Shown one piece after another: positions 20,109-27,945 of a DNA stretch of 54,776 nt (its first letter is position 1; the number at the start of each line of letters is the position of its first letter). The stretch is from an uncultured Alphaproteobacteria bacterium (GTDB taxonomy: Bacteria; Pseudomonadota; Alphaproteobacteria; Geminicoccales; Geminicoccaceae): NCBI GenBank assembly GCA_902826935.1, contig CADEGR010000017.1, positions 1-54,776 on the forward strand, given 5' to 3'. The position numbers and the translations under genes are program-made. The notes below the pieces were generated by a model that saw nothing but the letters and a program-made list of their open reading frames with translations, did no database searches and was not told the DNA's origin.

Positions 20109-21161
20109 CTAGCGCCGGACGTTACCATAGCCGGAGGCGGCGGAGCGGCTTTCGCTGGCATGGCGGGTGGTATCGATCTCGCCGCCGCCGGAGGCACCAC
20201 CCTCGGAGCCGTCGTCGGCGTCGTCGCCGCCATCCTCGTCGTCCTCGGCCAGGGCCTCGCCGGTCGCCTGATCGCTGCGCACCAGGCGCGCAGCCCCGGC
20301 CCTAAACGGCGTCGGATCGGCCTTGACCTCGAACACCACCGCGTCCTCGGGCTGCAGATCGTCGAAGCTCAGGCCCGGCTCGAGGGCATTGGCGTGGAAG
20401 AAGTAATCCTCGTGGTCCTCGGCGGCGATGAAGCCGTAGCCGCGGTCGCTGATGATGTTCTTGACCCGGCCATGCAGCACCCGGCCGGCCCCTTCCTCGC
20501 TCGGCCGATCTTCGGGCCGGGGCGTGCGGGTGCGGTCGCGCCAGCGGTCGATCCGGTTGAGCAGATCGTCCATCCAGATGATGTCGAAGTCGCGCACCCG
20601 GGCGGGATCGGCGGGATCCGCCAGCTCCTCGGCGCAGGCCGCCTCGACGCTTGCGATCGCGACCCGCTTGCCGGTCCGGCGGACCTCCTGCAGCAACGGC
20701 AGGAAGTCGCGATCGCCCAGCACCAGGATCACCAGATCGACCACGCCGGGCGTGAGCGCATGGCGCATGGTGGTCACGGTCAGCGCGACGTCGACGCATT
20801 TCTCGCGCGGCGCGAAGCTGTCATCGGCGTCCCGGTCCTGGCGGCGCAGGCGCCGGCCCTGATAGTCGATCGGGAAGGTTTCGACCTCGTAGCCATGGTC
20901 TTCGCGCAGCCGGGCGAAGAACGCCTTGCGCCGCTCGACCGAGGACTGGTCGATTGGGTCGTAGTTCTCGGCATAGCTGCCGAAATAGTAGCTGCGCACC
21001 ACGTCGATCCGCGCGCCGGACTGCCGGCCCAGCTCTTCGGCCAAGACTTCCGGCAGACGACCGAAGTCGACCTGGAAGTCCGACTTGCCCGAGGCCCGGC
21101 CCAGCTCCGCCATGTTGGCGTACAACCAGCCGCCGTCGATGAACAACATTGCTTTGATCAT
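20109..21161 (-). CDS. NYN-domain nuclease with C-terminal cold-shock domain
   Basis: A 350-residue cytoplasmic protein. Residues about 4-175 form a NYN/LabA (DUF88) PIN-like domain: MLFIDGGWLYANM with Asp9, EKCVDVALTVTTMRHA and LVILVLGDRDFLPLL supply the metal-binding acidic residues. Residues about 225-290 form a cold-shock-type OB domain (GRVKNIISDRGYGFIAAEDHEDYFFH), which binds single-stranded nucleic acid. The tail is acidic and Gly-rich. The start is taken at ATG 21161, with GAGG about 10 bases upstream; the frame extends to 21215. RNA cleavage with sequence or structure selection by the cold-shock domain is inferred. Target unknown. Confidence 0.83.
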   Translation of the reverse strand: MIKAMLFIDGGWLYANMAELGRASGKSDFQVDFGRLPEVLAEELGRQSGARIDVVRSYYFGSYAENYDPIDQSSVERRKAFFARLREDHGYEVETFPIDYQGRRLRRQDRDADDSFAPREKCVDVALTVTTMRHALTPGVVDLVILVLGDRDFLPLLQEVRRTGKRVAIASVEAACAEELADPADPARVRDFDIIWMDDLLNRIDRWRDRTRTPRPEDRPSEEGAGRVLHGRVKNIISDRGYGFIAAEDHEDYFFHANALEPGLSFDDLQPEDAVVFEVKADPTPFRAGAARLVRSDQATGEALAEDDEDGGDDADDGSEGGASGGGEIDTTRHASESRSAASGYGNVRR

Positions 21162-21269
21162 TACGCGCAGTGCCTCAAGGATCGTTGGGACTGTGGCGGC
21201 AAACAGGAGCGTCACTGGCCCCGTCCAAGGGGCCCATCATAGCACTCTTATTAGGTTTATTAGCGTATT

Positions 21270-21285
21270 CCGATCGATCGATCGG
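21270..21285. repeat. 16-bp perfect palindrome with three GATC sites
   Basis: CCGATCGATCGATCGG reads the same on both strands. It lies in the A+T-richer gap (21162-21418) between ccdA and the NYN gene. Two direct TTATTAG copies spaced nine bases apart (21248-21254, 21257-21263) stand beside it. It may be a regulator site for the NYN gene; no clear -35/-10 pair is visible nearby. Confidence 0.4.
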
Positions 21286-21418
21286 CCTGCCACAGCAAGA
21301 CTTGGAACCCAAAGCCGGTCACGACGCCCGTGTCCCCAGAACAGGCCGCAATCTAAGGGAAATTTCCGAAAATGCCATCGAGAATCGCGTCAGATCGGCC
21401 ACACCGTTGCAAATAAGC

Positions 21419-22156
21419 TCACCCAATCGTCGCCAATGTGGGGAAGGTCTCGATCAGCCAGGCCGCGATGACTTGCAGCTGGTCAGTCACCATCAGTAAG
21501 CCCATGATCAGCAACAGACCGCCGCTGATCACTTGCAAGCTTCTTCCCATGCGACCCAATGATCGCATGCGTTGCAACAGCGCGCCGGTGAATAACGCCG
21601 CCAGTAGAAACGGCAGGCCCAGCCCGAGCGAATAGGCGACCAGCAGGGTGGTCGCCTTGCCGATATCCGCCGTGCTGGCGCCCCAGGCGAGGATCGTGCC
21701 GAGCACTGGGCTGATGCAGGGCGTCCAGCCGAAGGCGAACGCGATGCCCAGCAGGAGCGCGCTCAACGTGCCGCCGCGGTTCATCTCGAAGTCGTTGAAG
21801 CGGGTGTCGCTGTTCATCCAGGCGAACGGCGTCAGGCCGATCATGTGCAGGCCGAACAGGATCACCACGATGCCGGCGACCACGCCCAGCTCGTAGCGGT
21901 AGGTCAGCAGCATCTGGCCGAGCGCGGTGGCGCTGACCCCCAGCGTCACGAAGATCAGGCTGAAGCCGATCACGAACAGGCCGGCCAGGCGCAGCACCTG
22001 CAGCCGGGAGCGGCGGCCGGCCGCCAGGTCATCCAGGGAGCTGCCGGCGACGAAGGAGACGTAGCCCGGCACCAGCGGCAGCACGCAAGGTGACAGGAAC
22101 GACACCACCCCGGCGCCAAACGCGGTCAACAGGCCGATGATCGAAAGCTCAAGCAT
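21419..22156 (-). CDS. ccdA: Cytochrome c biogenesis protein CcdA
   Basis: Inner-membrane thiol-disulfide transporter that passes reducing power from cytoplasmic thioredoxin to periplasmic cytochrome-c or disulfide pathways. The 245-residue product has six membrane helices with the two conserved cysteine motifs FLSPCVLPLVPG (near residue 24) and WTPCISPVLG (near residue 150). Length is typical of the short CcdA form lacking thioredoxin domains. It lies 39 bases after ybbP on the same strand. No partner thioredoxin-like gene is adjacent. Confidence 0.95.
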   Translation of the reverse strand: MLELSIIGLLTAFGAGVVSFLSPCVLPLVPGYVSFVAGSSLDDLAAGRRSRLQVLRLAGLFVIGFSLIFVTLGVSATALGQMLLTYRYELGVVAGIVVILFGLHMIGLTPFAWMNSDTRFNDFEMNRGGTLSALLLGIAFAFGWTPCISPVLGTILAWGASTADIGKATTLLVAYSLGLGLPFLLAALFTGALLQRMRSLGRMGRSLQVISGGLLLIMGLLMVTDQLQVIAAWLIETFPTLATIG

Positions 22157-22195
22157 GCAAGGTCACATCCAGGGCTCCGCCCAGGGCCGGCCGGC

Positions 22196-24706
22196 TCATG
22201 GCGCCCGCAGCACCGGGGCGGCCGGTCGGCCCAGGAGACGCCAGGTGCCGGCAAAGCCGGCGACCAGGGTCAGGGCCAGCGACATTAGCACGATCAGCAG
22301 CACCGCGAGCCAGGCAAAGCGCCAGGTCAGGTCCATCGCCTGGGTCACGATGACATAGGCGCCGAGCGTGCCCAGGACCGCGCCGGTCAGCGCCGCCGCC
22401 AAGCCGAGGCAAAGGTACTCGATCGAGAACAGCTGCAAAAGGTCGGCCCGCCGGGCGCCCAGGACCTTGAGCACGACCGCTTCGTAGAGATGCCGCCGGC
22501 GCGCCGCCGCAACCGCGCCGGCCAGGACCAGAAGACCGCTGGTCAGGGTCACGCCGGCGACCGCCAGGACCGCGAGGCGGACCTTGTCCATGACCTCGTT
22601 GATGCGCGCGGTCACCGCCCGGATCGAGATCGGCGTGACATTGGGCAAGGCGCTCGCCACGGCTGTCAGCAGCTGCGGCTCGGCCGCTTCCGGGACGTCG
22701 ACCGCGGCCGCGAAGCTGTGCGGCGCCGCGCTGATCAGGCCGGGGCTGAACAGGAACACGAAGTCGAGCCGGCCCTCGCTCCAGTCGATCTCGGCGCGCA
22801 GATTGGCGATCTCGGCCTCGACCACCCGGCCCAGGATGTTGAAGCTGAGCCGGTCGCCGACCTTGACGCCGTAGGCCTCGCCGACCTCGTCCTCGACCGA
22901 CACCAAGGGCGGCCCCTGGTAGTCGGCTGGCCACCACTTGCCGGCGACCAGCCTGGTGCCGGCCGGCATGGCCGCGGCGTAGCTCAGGCCGCGATCCTGG
23001 CGCAGGGTCCAGTGCTGGATGCCGGTCTGGTCGGTCGGCACGCCCTTGATCCGGACCACCCGGCCGCGCACGATCGGCGCCTCTTGCAGCACCGTGGCGC
23101 CGGCAACCGAGCGGGCGGCTTGCGCGAAGCTCGGCCGCTGGTCCGGCTGGATGTCGATGAAGAACATGGCCGGCACCCGCTGGCCGAGATCGATCGCGAC
23201 CTCGTCGGACAGATTGCGGCCGATCAGGGTGACCACGGTCAGGACCGCGAGGCCGGCGCCCAGCGCCACCACCACGCCGGCGGCCTGGGCGCCGGGCCGG
23301 CGCAGATTGGCGAGCGCCAGGCGCATGCGCAGGCCGCCCACGCGCCCGATCCGGGCGAGCAGCAACAGCAGCGCCCGCGCGACCAGGCCCAGCGCCAGCG
23401 CGGCGCCCAGAGCGACGCCGATGAAGATGCCGCCCAGCTTCCGGTCGGCGACGCCCGCCAGGGCAAGCCCGGCCAGCGCCAGGAGGCTCGCGGCGAGCAG
23501 CAGCAGCACCGGCCAGCTCGGCCAGCGGGCGGGCGCTTCCAGGGCGGCACGGAACATCGCCGCAGCTGAGATGCCGCGCGCCCGGGCCAAGGGCCAGATC
23601 GCGAAGCAGAGCGCGGTCAACAGGCCGCAGCCGGCTGCCAGCGCCAGCGGCAGCGGGAAGAAGCCGGTCACGATCCGCACCGGCAGCACGCCCTCGGTCG
23701 CCGAGCGCAGCAGATAGGGCACGGCCTGGCCGACCGCGAGGCCGATCGCGATGCCGAGGCCCGCCAGGACCAGGACCTGGAGCAGATAGACCGCGAACAC
23801 CAGCCGGCTGGACGCGCCCAGGCATTTGAGCGTGGCGATGGTCGCGGTCTTGCCGGCGAGATAGGTCCGGATCGCGAGCGCCACGCCGATCCCGCCGATC
23901 AGCAGCGAGGTCAGGCCGGCCACGGTCAGGTAGCTCGCCAGCCGGTCGATCACGCGGGTGACGCGCGGCTCGAGGTCGCGCGCACCGCTCGCCTGCCAGG
24001 CGGCATCGGGATTGGCGGCGCGCAGCCGGTCGATGGTCGCCTCGGGGTCGCTGCCGGGCGGCAAGGCGAAGCGGTAGTCATAGCGGACCAGGGAGCCGGG
24101 CAGGACGATCTTGGTCGCAGGCAGCTGGTCGCGCTGGATCATGACCCGAGGGCCGAGGCTGGTCAGGCCGCCCTCCAGCCGGTCCGGCTCGCGCTGGATC
24201 ACGCCGCGAATGGTGAAGGTCGCAGCACCCAGCTGGATCTCGTCGCCGACGCCGATGCCGAGCCGGCTGAGCAGCGCGGGCTCGGCCAGGGCGCCGCCAT
24301 CGCGCAGGGCTGCTGCCGGTGACAGATCGCCTGGCGCCAGCTCGAGCGCGCCGTAGAGCGGATAGGCGTCATCGATCGCTTTCAGCGCCACCGCCACCTG
24401 CTGGCCGCCGGCGCGCACCAGCGCGTTGGTGCGCACGACCTCGCTGCGCGCGGTCGCCTCGGGCAGCAGATTCGCCAGGTCCGCGGCCGGGATTGGCAGA
24501 TTGACGCTTTCCAGCTCGACATCGCCGCCGACCAGAATCACGGAATCCCGCTGCAGCCCGGCCACGATGCCGGCATTGAGCACGCCGACCGCGGCGATCG
24601 CCGCCACACCCAGCGCTAGGCAGGCGAGGAACACCACGAAGCCGCCCAGGCCGCTGCGCAGCTCGCGGCGGGCCAGGCGCCAGGCCAGCATCAATGCAGC
24701 GGTCAC
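22196..24706 (-). CDS. ABC transporter permease, YbbP/FtsX type
   Basis: An 836-residue inner-membrane permease of the MacB/FtsX class, the partner of the ATPase encoded just upstream. A large periplasmic domain lies between helix 1 (about residues 18-40) and a first FtsX cluster (about 260-360). A second set of helices follows at about 400-445, then a second periplasmic domain and a last FtsX cluster at about 710-820. This duplicated layout and the length match YbbP. The start overlaps the ybbA stop (ATGA). Together with tesA this is the conserved tesA-ybbA-ybbP neighbourhood. The substrate is not established; lipid or lipoprotein handling is a guess from context. Confidence 0.9.
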   Translation of the reverse strand: MTAALMLAWRLARRELRSGLGGFVVFLACLALGVAAIAAVGVLNAGIVAGLQRDSVILVGGDVELESVNLPIPAADLANLLPEATARSEVVRTNALVRAGGQQVAVALKAIDDAYPLYGALELAPGDLSPAAALRDGGALAEPALLSRLGIGVGDEIQLGAATFTIRGVIQREPDRLEGGLTSLGPRVMIQRDQLPATKIVLPGSLVRYDYRFALPPGSDPEATIDRLRAANPDAAWQASGARDLEPRVTRVIDRLASYLTVAGLTSLLIGGIGVALAIRTYLAGKTATIATLKCLGASSRLVFAVYLLQVLVLAGLGIAIGLAVGQAVPYLLRSATEGVLPVRIVTGFFPLPLALAAGCGLLTALCFAIWPLARARGISAAAMFRAALEAPARWPSWPVLLLLAASLLALAGLALAGVADRKLGGIFIGVALGAALALGLVARALLLLLARIGRVGGLRMRLALANLRRPGAQAAGVVVALGAGLAVLTVVTLIGRNLSDEVAIDLGQRVPAMFFIDIQPDQRPSFAQAARSVAGATVLQEAPIVRGRVVRIKGVPTDQTGIQHWTLRQDRGLSYAAAMPAGTRLVAGKWWPADYQGPPLVSVEDEVGEAYGVKVGDRLSFNILGRVVEAEIANLRAEIDWSEGRLDFVFLFSPGLISAAPHSFAAAVDVPEAAEPQLLTAVASALPNVTPISIRAVTARINEVMDKVRLAVLAVAGVTLTSGLLVLAGAVAAARRRHLYEAVVLKVLGARRADLLQLFSIEYLCLGLAAALTGAVLGTLGAYVIVTQAMDLTWRFAWLAVLLIVLMSLALTLVAGFAGTWRLLGRPAAPVLRAP

Positions 24707-25434
24707 GCGACCTCGCCGGCCGCCTCGCCGGCGACCCGGGCGAGGCGATGGGGCCGCTCGCCGGCCGGCTGCAGGCGGCCGTCGCGCATCTTGAGCTGGC
24801 GCTCGCAGCGCGCGGCCAGGCCCGGCTCATGGGTGATCAGGACCAGGGTGACGCCATCGGTCCGCTGCGCCTTGAACAGCAGATCCACGATCTCGGCGCC
24901 GGTCGCCTGGTCGAGATTGCCGGTCGGCTCGTCCGCCAGCAGCAGCTTCGGCTGGTTGGCCAGAGCGCGGGCCAGCGCCACGCGCTGCTGCTCGCCGCCG
25001 GACAGCTGGCCCGGATAGTGGCCGGCACGCTTAGCGAGGCCGACCGCCGCCAGGCCCGCCTCGGCCCGCTCGAAGGCCTCGGCGACGCCGGCCAGCTCCA
25101 GCGGCACCGCGACATTCTCGAGCGCGCTCATGGTCGGGATCAGATGGAAGCTCTGGAACAGGATGCCGATCCGCTGGCCGCGAAAGCTGGCCAGGCGGTC
25201 CTCGTCGAGGGCGCCCAGATCCTGACCGTCGATCTCGACCAGGCCCTGGCTCGGCCGCTCGATGCCGCCGAGCACGCCGAGCAGGGTCGATTTGCCGGAG
25301 CCCGAGGGCCCGACCACGCTGACCGAGCTGCCCGGCGTCACCGCCAGATCGACGCCTTGCAGGATCTTGACCGGCCCAGCCGCGCTGGTCAGGGTCACAT
25401 GGACATCTTCGAGACGGATGAGCGGGTCGGGCAT
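24703..25434 (-). CDS. ABC transporter ATP-binding protein, YbbA/LolD type
   Basis: Cytoplasmic ATPase of the MacB/LolD subfamily driving the YbbP permease. Walker A VGPSGSGKSTL is near residue 41, the signature LSGGEQQRVALARAL is in mid-protein, and Walker B is LLLADEPTGNLD. From ATG 25434, preceded by AAAGGAC at four bases, the product has 243 residues. An upstream in-frame ATG at 25449 is less well placed. It is divergent from tesA with only 28 bases between the chosen starts. Confidence 0.92.
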   Translation of the reverse strand: MPDPLIRLEDVHVTLTSAAGPVKILQGVDLAVTPGSSVSVVGPSGSGKSTLLGVLGGIERPSQGLVEIDGQDLGALDEDRLASFRGQRIGILFQSFHLIPTMSALENVAVPLELAGVAEAFERAEAGLAAVGLAKRAGHYPGQLSGGEQQRVALARALANQPKLLLADEPTGNLDQATGAEIVDLLFKAQRTDGVTLVLITHEPGLAARCERQLKMRDGRLQPAGERPHRLARVAGEAAGEVA

Positions 25435-25462
25435 GGTGTCCTTTGGCATGATGAGGGTTCAG

Positions 25463-26128
25463 ATGGTCGTACCAGCCTGGCTGCGCAAGGCGAGCTGGCG
25501 GTTCGCCTTGGTCGCGATTGGGCTGCTGGCGCCCGCCTCCGCCTGGAGCGATACGCCGGCGGCCGGCTGCCGGATCGCGGTGCTGGGCGATTCGCTGACC
25601 GCCGGCTACGGCCTCGCCAACGGCGAGGGCTTCCCGGCCCAGCTCGAGCAAGCGCTGCGTGCCGACGGGCGGGACTGCGCCGTGCTCGATGCCGGGGTCA
25701 GCGGCGATACCACCGCGGGCGGCCTCGCCCGCCTCGACTGGACCCTGGCCGATCAGCCCAGCCACGTGATCGTCGAGCTGGGCGCCAATGACGGCCTGCG
25801 CGCTCTGCCGGTGGCGCAGATGAAGGCCAATCTGAGCGCGATCGTGACCCGGCTCAAGCAGGCCGACATTCCGGTCCTGCTGGCCGGCATGCTGGCGCCG
25901 CCCAATCTCGGCGAGGAGTATGGCAAGGAATTCCAGGCGGCGTTCCAGGAGGTCGCCGACGCGACCGGGGTGCCGCTCTATCCGTTCTTCCTCGACGGCG
26001 TGATTGGGCAGCGCGATCTGATCCAGCCGGACGGCCTGCATCCGACCGCGGCCGGGATCGGGATCATGGTCGAGCGCATGCTGCCGGCGGTGCAGGCCTG
26101 GCTGGCGCAGACCGCGGCCCCCTCCTGA
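25463..26128 (+). CDS. tesA: Periplasmic GDSL arylesterase/thioesterase TesA-like
   Basis: SGNH-fold hydrolase acting on acyl esters and thioesters. After a signal peptide (about 28 residues, ending APASAWS) come block I VLGDSLTAGYG with Ser44, block II Gly in DAGVSGDTT, block III GANDGLR and block V DGLHPT with the Asp-His pair. The ATG at 25463 follows GAGGG; two in-frame ATGs at 25448 and 25451 would lengthen the signal. Product length is 221 residues, close to E. coli TesA plus signal. Confidence 0.92.
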   Translation: MVVPAWLRKASWRFALVAIGLLAPASAWSDTPAAGCRIAVLGDSLTAGYGLANGEGFPAQLEQALRADGRDCAVLDAGVSGDTTAGGLARLDWTLADQPSHVIVELGANDGLRALPVAQMKANLSAIVTRLKQADIPVLLAGMLAPPNLGEEYGKEFQAAFQEVADATGVPLYPFFLDGVIGQRDLIQPDGLHPTAAGIGIMVERMLPAVQAWLAQTAAPS

Positions 26129-26140
26129 CGGCTGCGTCAG
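26125..26140. terminator. Dyad carrying both convergent stop codons of tesA and rsmE
   Basis: Perfect arms CTGACG and CGTCAG around GCTG. The tesA TGA lies in the left arm and the rsmE TGA (opposite strand) in the right arm. No T tract follows on either strand, so a terminator role is only possible. Confidence 0.35.
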
Positions 26141-26868
26141 CCGGCCGCAGCGAAGGTCAGCTGCCAAGCGGCGAGCGCTGCGATCGCGGCGGTCTCGGCG
26201 CGCAGGATGCGAGGCCCGAGATCGACCGGCACCACCTTCGGGCTGCGGCGCAGCAGCTCGAGCTCGGCCGGATCGAAGCCGCCCTCCGGGCCGACCAGGA
26301 GATCGCCCGGACCATGCGCCGCAAACGCCGCGAGCAGCGCCTGGCCGCCGCCGGTCTCGTCGCCGACATAGAGCACCGGGCCAGCCGGCGCCGGCAGGCA
26401 GTCGGCGAGGGCGCGAAGGTCGGCGAGGGCTGGCAGGGTCAGCCGGCCGCATTGCTCGGCCGCCTCGATCGCGATCGCGCGCATCCGCTCCGGATTGACC
26501 CGCTCGACCACGCCGCGCCGCAGCCGCACGGGCTGGAGCGCCTGCACGCCCAGCTCGACCGCCTTCTCCACCAATAGCTCCTGGCGGGTGCGCTTGAGCG
26601 GCGCGAACAGCAGGCTCGGCCCCGGCTCCGGCGCCTGCGGCCGCAAGAGCTCCCGGGTTTCGACGCGGCAGGTCCGGCGCGCCTGGGCCACGATCACCGC
26701 CGCCCATTCGCCATCCCGGCCATTGAACAAGGCGAGGCTGGCGCCGAGCGGGCTGCGCAGCACCTGGCCGAGATAGTGGGCGCTGGCGGGCGGCAGCTCG
26801 AGCGCCTGGCCCGGCCCGAGCGGCGCCTCGACGAACAGACGGGGTTTCAGGCTGATCGCAGCGGTCAA
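26137..26868 (-). CDS. rsmE: 16S rRNA m3U1498 methyltransferase
   Basis: SPOUT-class enzyme methylating N3 of U1498 in 16S rRNA with S-adenosylmethionine. The 243-residue product has the N-terminal PUA-like part (PRLFVEAPL...HYLGQVLR), the central LLFAPLKRTRQELLVEKAVELGV, and the trefoil-knot motifs LLVGPEGGFDPAELELL and LGPRILRAETAAIAALA. Length is typical. It converges on tesA, with eight bases between stops. Confidence 0.95.
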   Translation of the reverse strand: MTAAISLKPRLFVEAPLGPGQALELPPASAHYLGQVLRSPLGASLALFNGRDGEWAAVIVAQARRTCRVETRELLRPQAPEPGPSLLFAPLKRTRQELLVEKAVELGVQALQPVRLRRGVVERVNPERMRAIAIEAAEQCGRLTLPALADLRALADCLPAPAGPVLYVGDETGGGQALLAAFAAHGPGDLLVGPEGGFDPAELELLRRSPKVVPVDLGPRILRAETAAIAALAAWQLTFAAAG

Positions 26869-27027
26869 GGCGCGTGCTCCAGAGATGCGAGGCAGGCCTA
26901 GCGAGCCCTGGGCCCTGCCGTCAAGCGCGCCGGACTGGCCTTTCGCCGGGCGCCTTTGCTACATCTGCCGGGCAGGATCGGGCCGCGCCCTTGCGCCCGC
27001 AACGAGGCAGACCAGGAGCAGCAGGCC

Positions 27028-27945
27028 ATGATCCAAGGCCGCACGCCGCTGCCGCAGGTGGCTGATCGCGAGCTCAGCTGGATCGACTGGCTGCCCGCGT
27101 GGCTGCGGCCGTTCGCGGTGCTGGCGCGCTGGGACCGGCCGATCGGCACCTGGCTCCTGCTCTGGCCCTGCTGGTGGGGCGTGGCGCTGGCGCCGGGCTG
27201 GCCGCGTCCCGGCCTGGTCCTGCTGCTGGCGCTCGGCGCGATCGTGATGCGGGGGGCCGGCTGCGTGCTCAACGACCTGCTCGATCGCGAGCTGGACGCC
27301 AAGGTCGAGCGGACCCGCAACCGGCCGCTCGCCAGCGGCCAGGTGAGCGTGCGCGCGGCCCTGCTGTTCATGGCGGCGCAGGCGCTGGTCGGGCTCATGG
27401 TCCTGCTGACCCTCGATCCGGCCGCGATCTGGCTGGGCCTCGCGGTCCTGCCCTTGATCGTGACCTACCCCTTGATGAAGCGGGTGACCTGGTGGCCGCA
27501 GCTCTGGCTCGGCTTCAACTTCAATTGGGGCGTCCTGGTCGGCTACGCCGCGATGACCGGGGAGCTCGCCCTGGCCGCCTTGATCCTGTATCTGGCCGGG
27601 ATCTTTTGGACGCTCGGCTACGACACCATCTATGCCCATCAGGACAAGGTGGATGACGCATTGATCGGCATCAGATCCAGCGCCCGCCGGCTCGGCGAGG
27701 CGACGCCCCAGGCGCTGTGGCTGTTCTATGCCGTGACGGTGCTGCTGCTGGCGCTGGCCGGCTGGCAAGCCGAGCTGGGCTGGGCGTTCTACGCGGCCCT
27801 GCTGCCGGTCGTGGGCCACTTCGTCTGGCAGATCACGACCCTCGACCAGGACGACCCGGCGAGCTGCCTGCGCCGCTTTCGGGCCAATCGCGAGCTGGGC
27901 CTGCTGGTGGCGTGCGCGCTCTTGCTCGGCAAGGTCAGCGCCTGA
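27028..27945 (+). CDS. ubiA: 4-hydroxybenzoate polyprenyltransferase
   Basis: Membrane prenyltransferase attaching the polyprenyl tail to 4-hydroxybenzoate in ubiquinone synthesis. The two Asp-rich motifs are present: NDLLDRELDAKVERTRNRPL (first) and YDTIYAHQDKVDD (second), which bind Mg-diphosphate. Seven to nine hydrophobic helices fill the rest. The start at 27028 follows an AGGAG-containing stretch; the frame runs open to 26956. Product length is 305 residues. Its stop overlaps the ycjX start (TGATG). Confidence 0.95.
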   Translation: MIQGRTPLPQVADRELSWIDWLPAWLRPFAVLARWDRPIGTWLLLWPCWWGVALAPGWPRPGLVLLLALGAIVMRGAGCVLNDLLDRELDAKVERTRNRPLASGQVSVRAALLFMAAQALVGLMVLLTLDPAAIWLGLAVLPLIVTYPLMKRVTWWPQLWLGFNFNWGVLVGYAAMTGELALAALILYLAGIFWTLGYDTIYAHQDKVDDALIGIRSSARRLGEATPQALWLFYAVTVLLLALAGWQAELGWAFYAALLPVVGHFVWQITTLDQDDPASCLRRFRANRELGLLVACALLLGKVSA

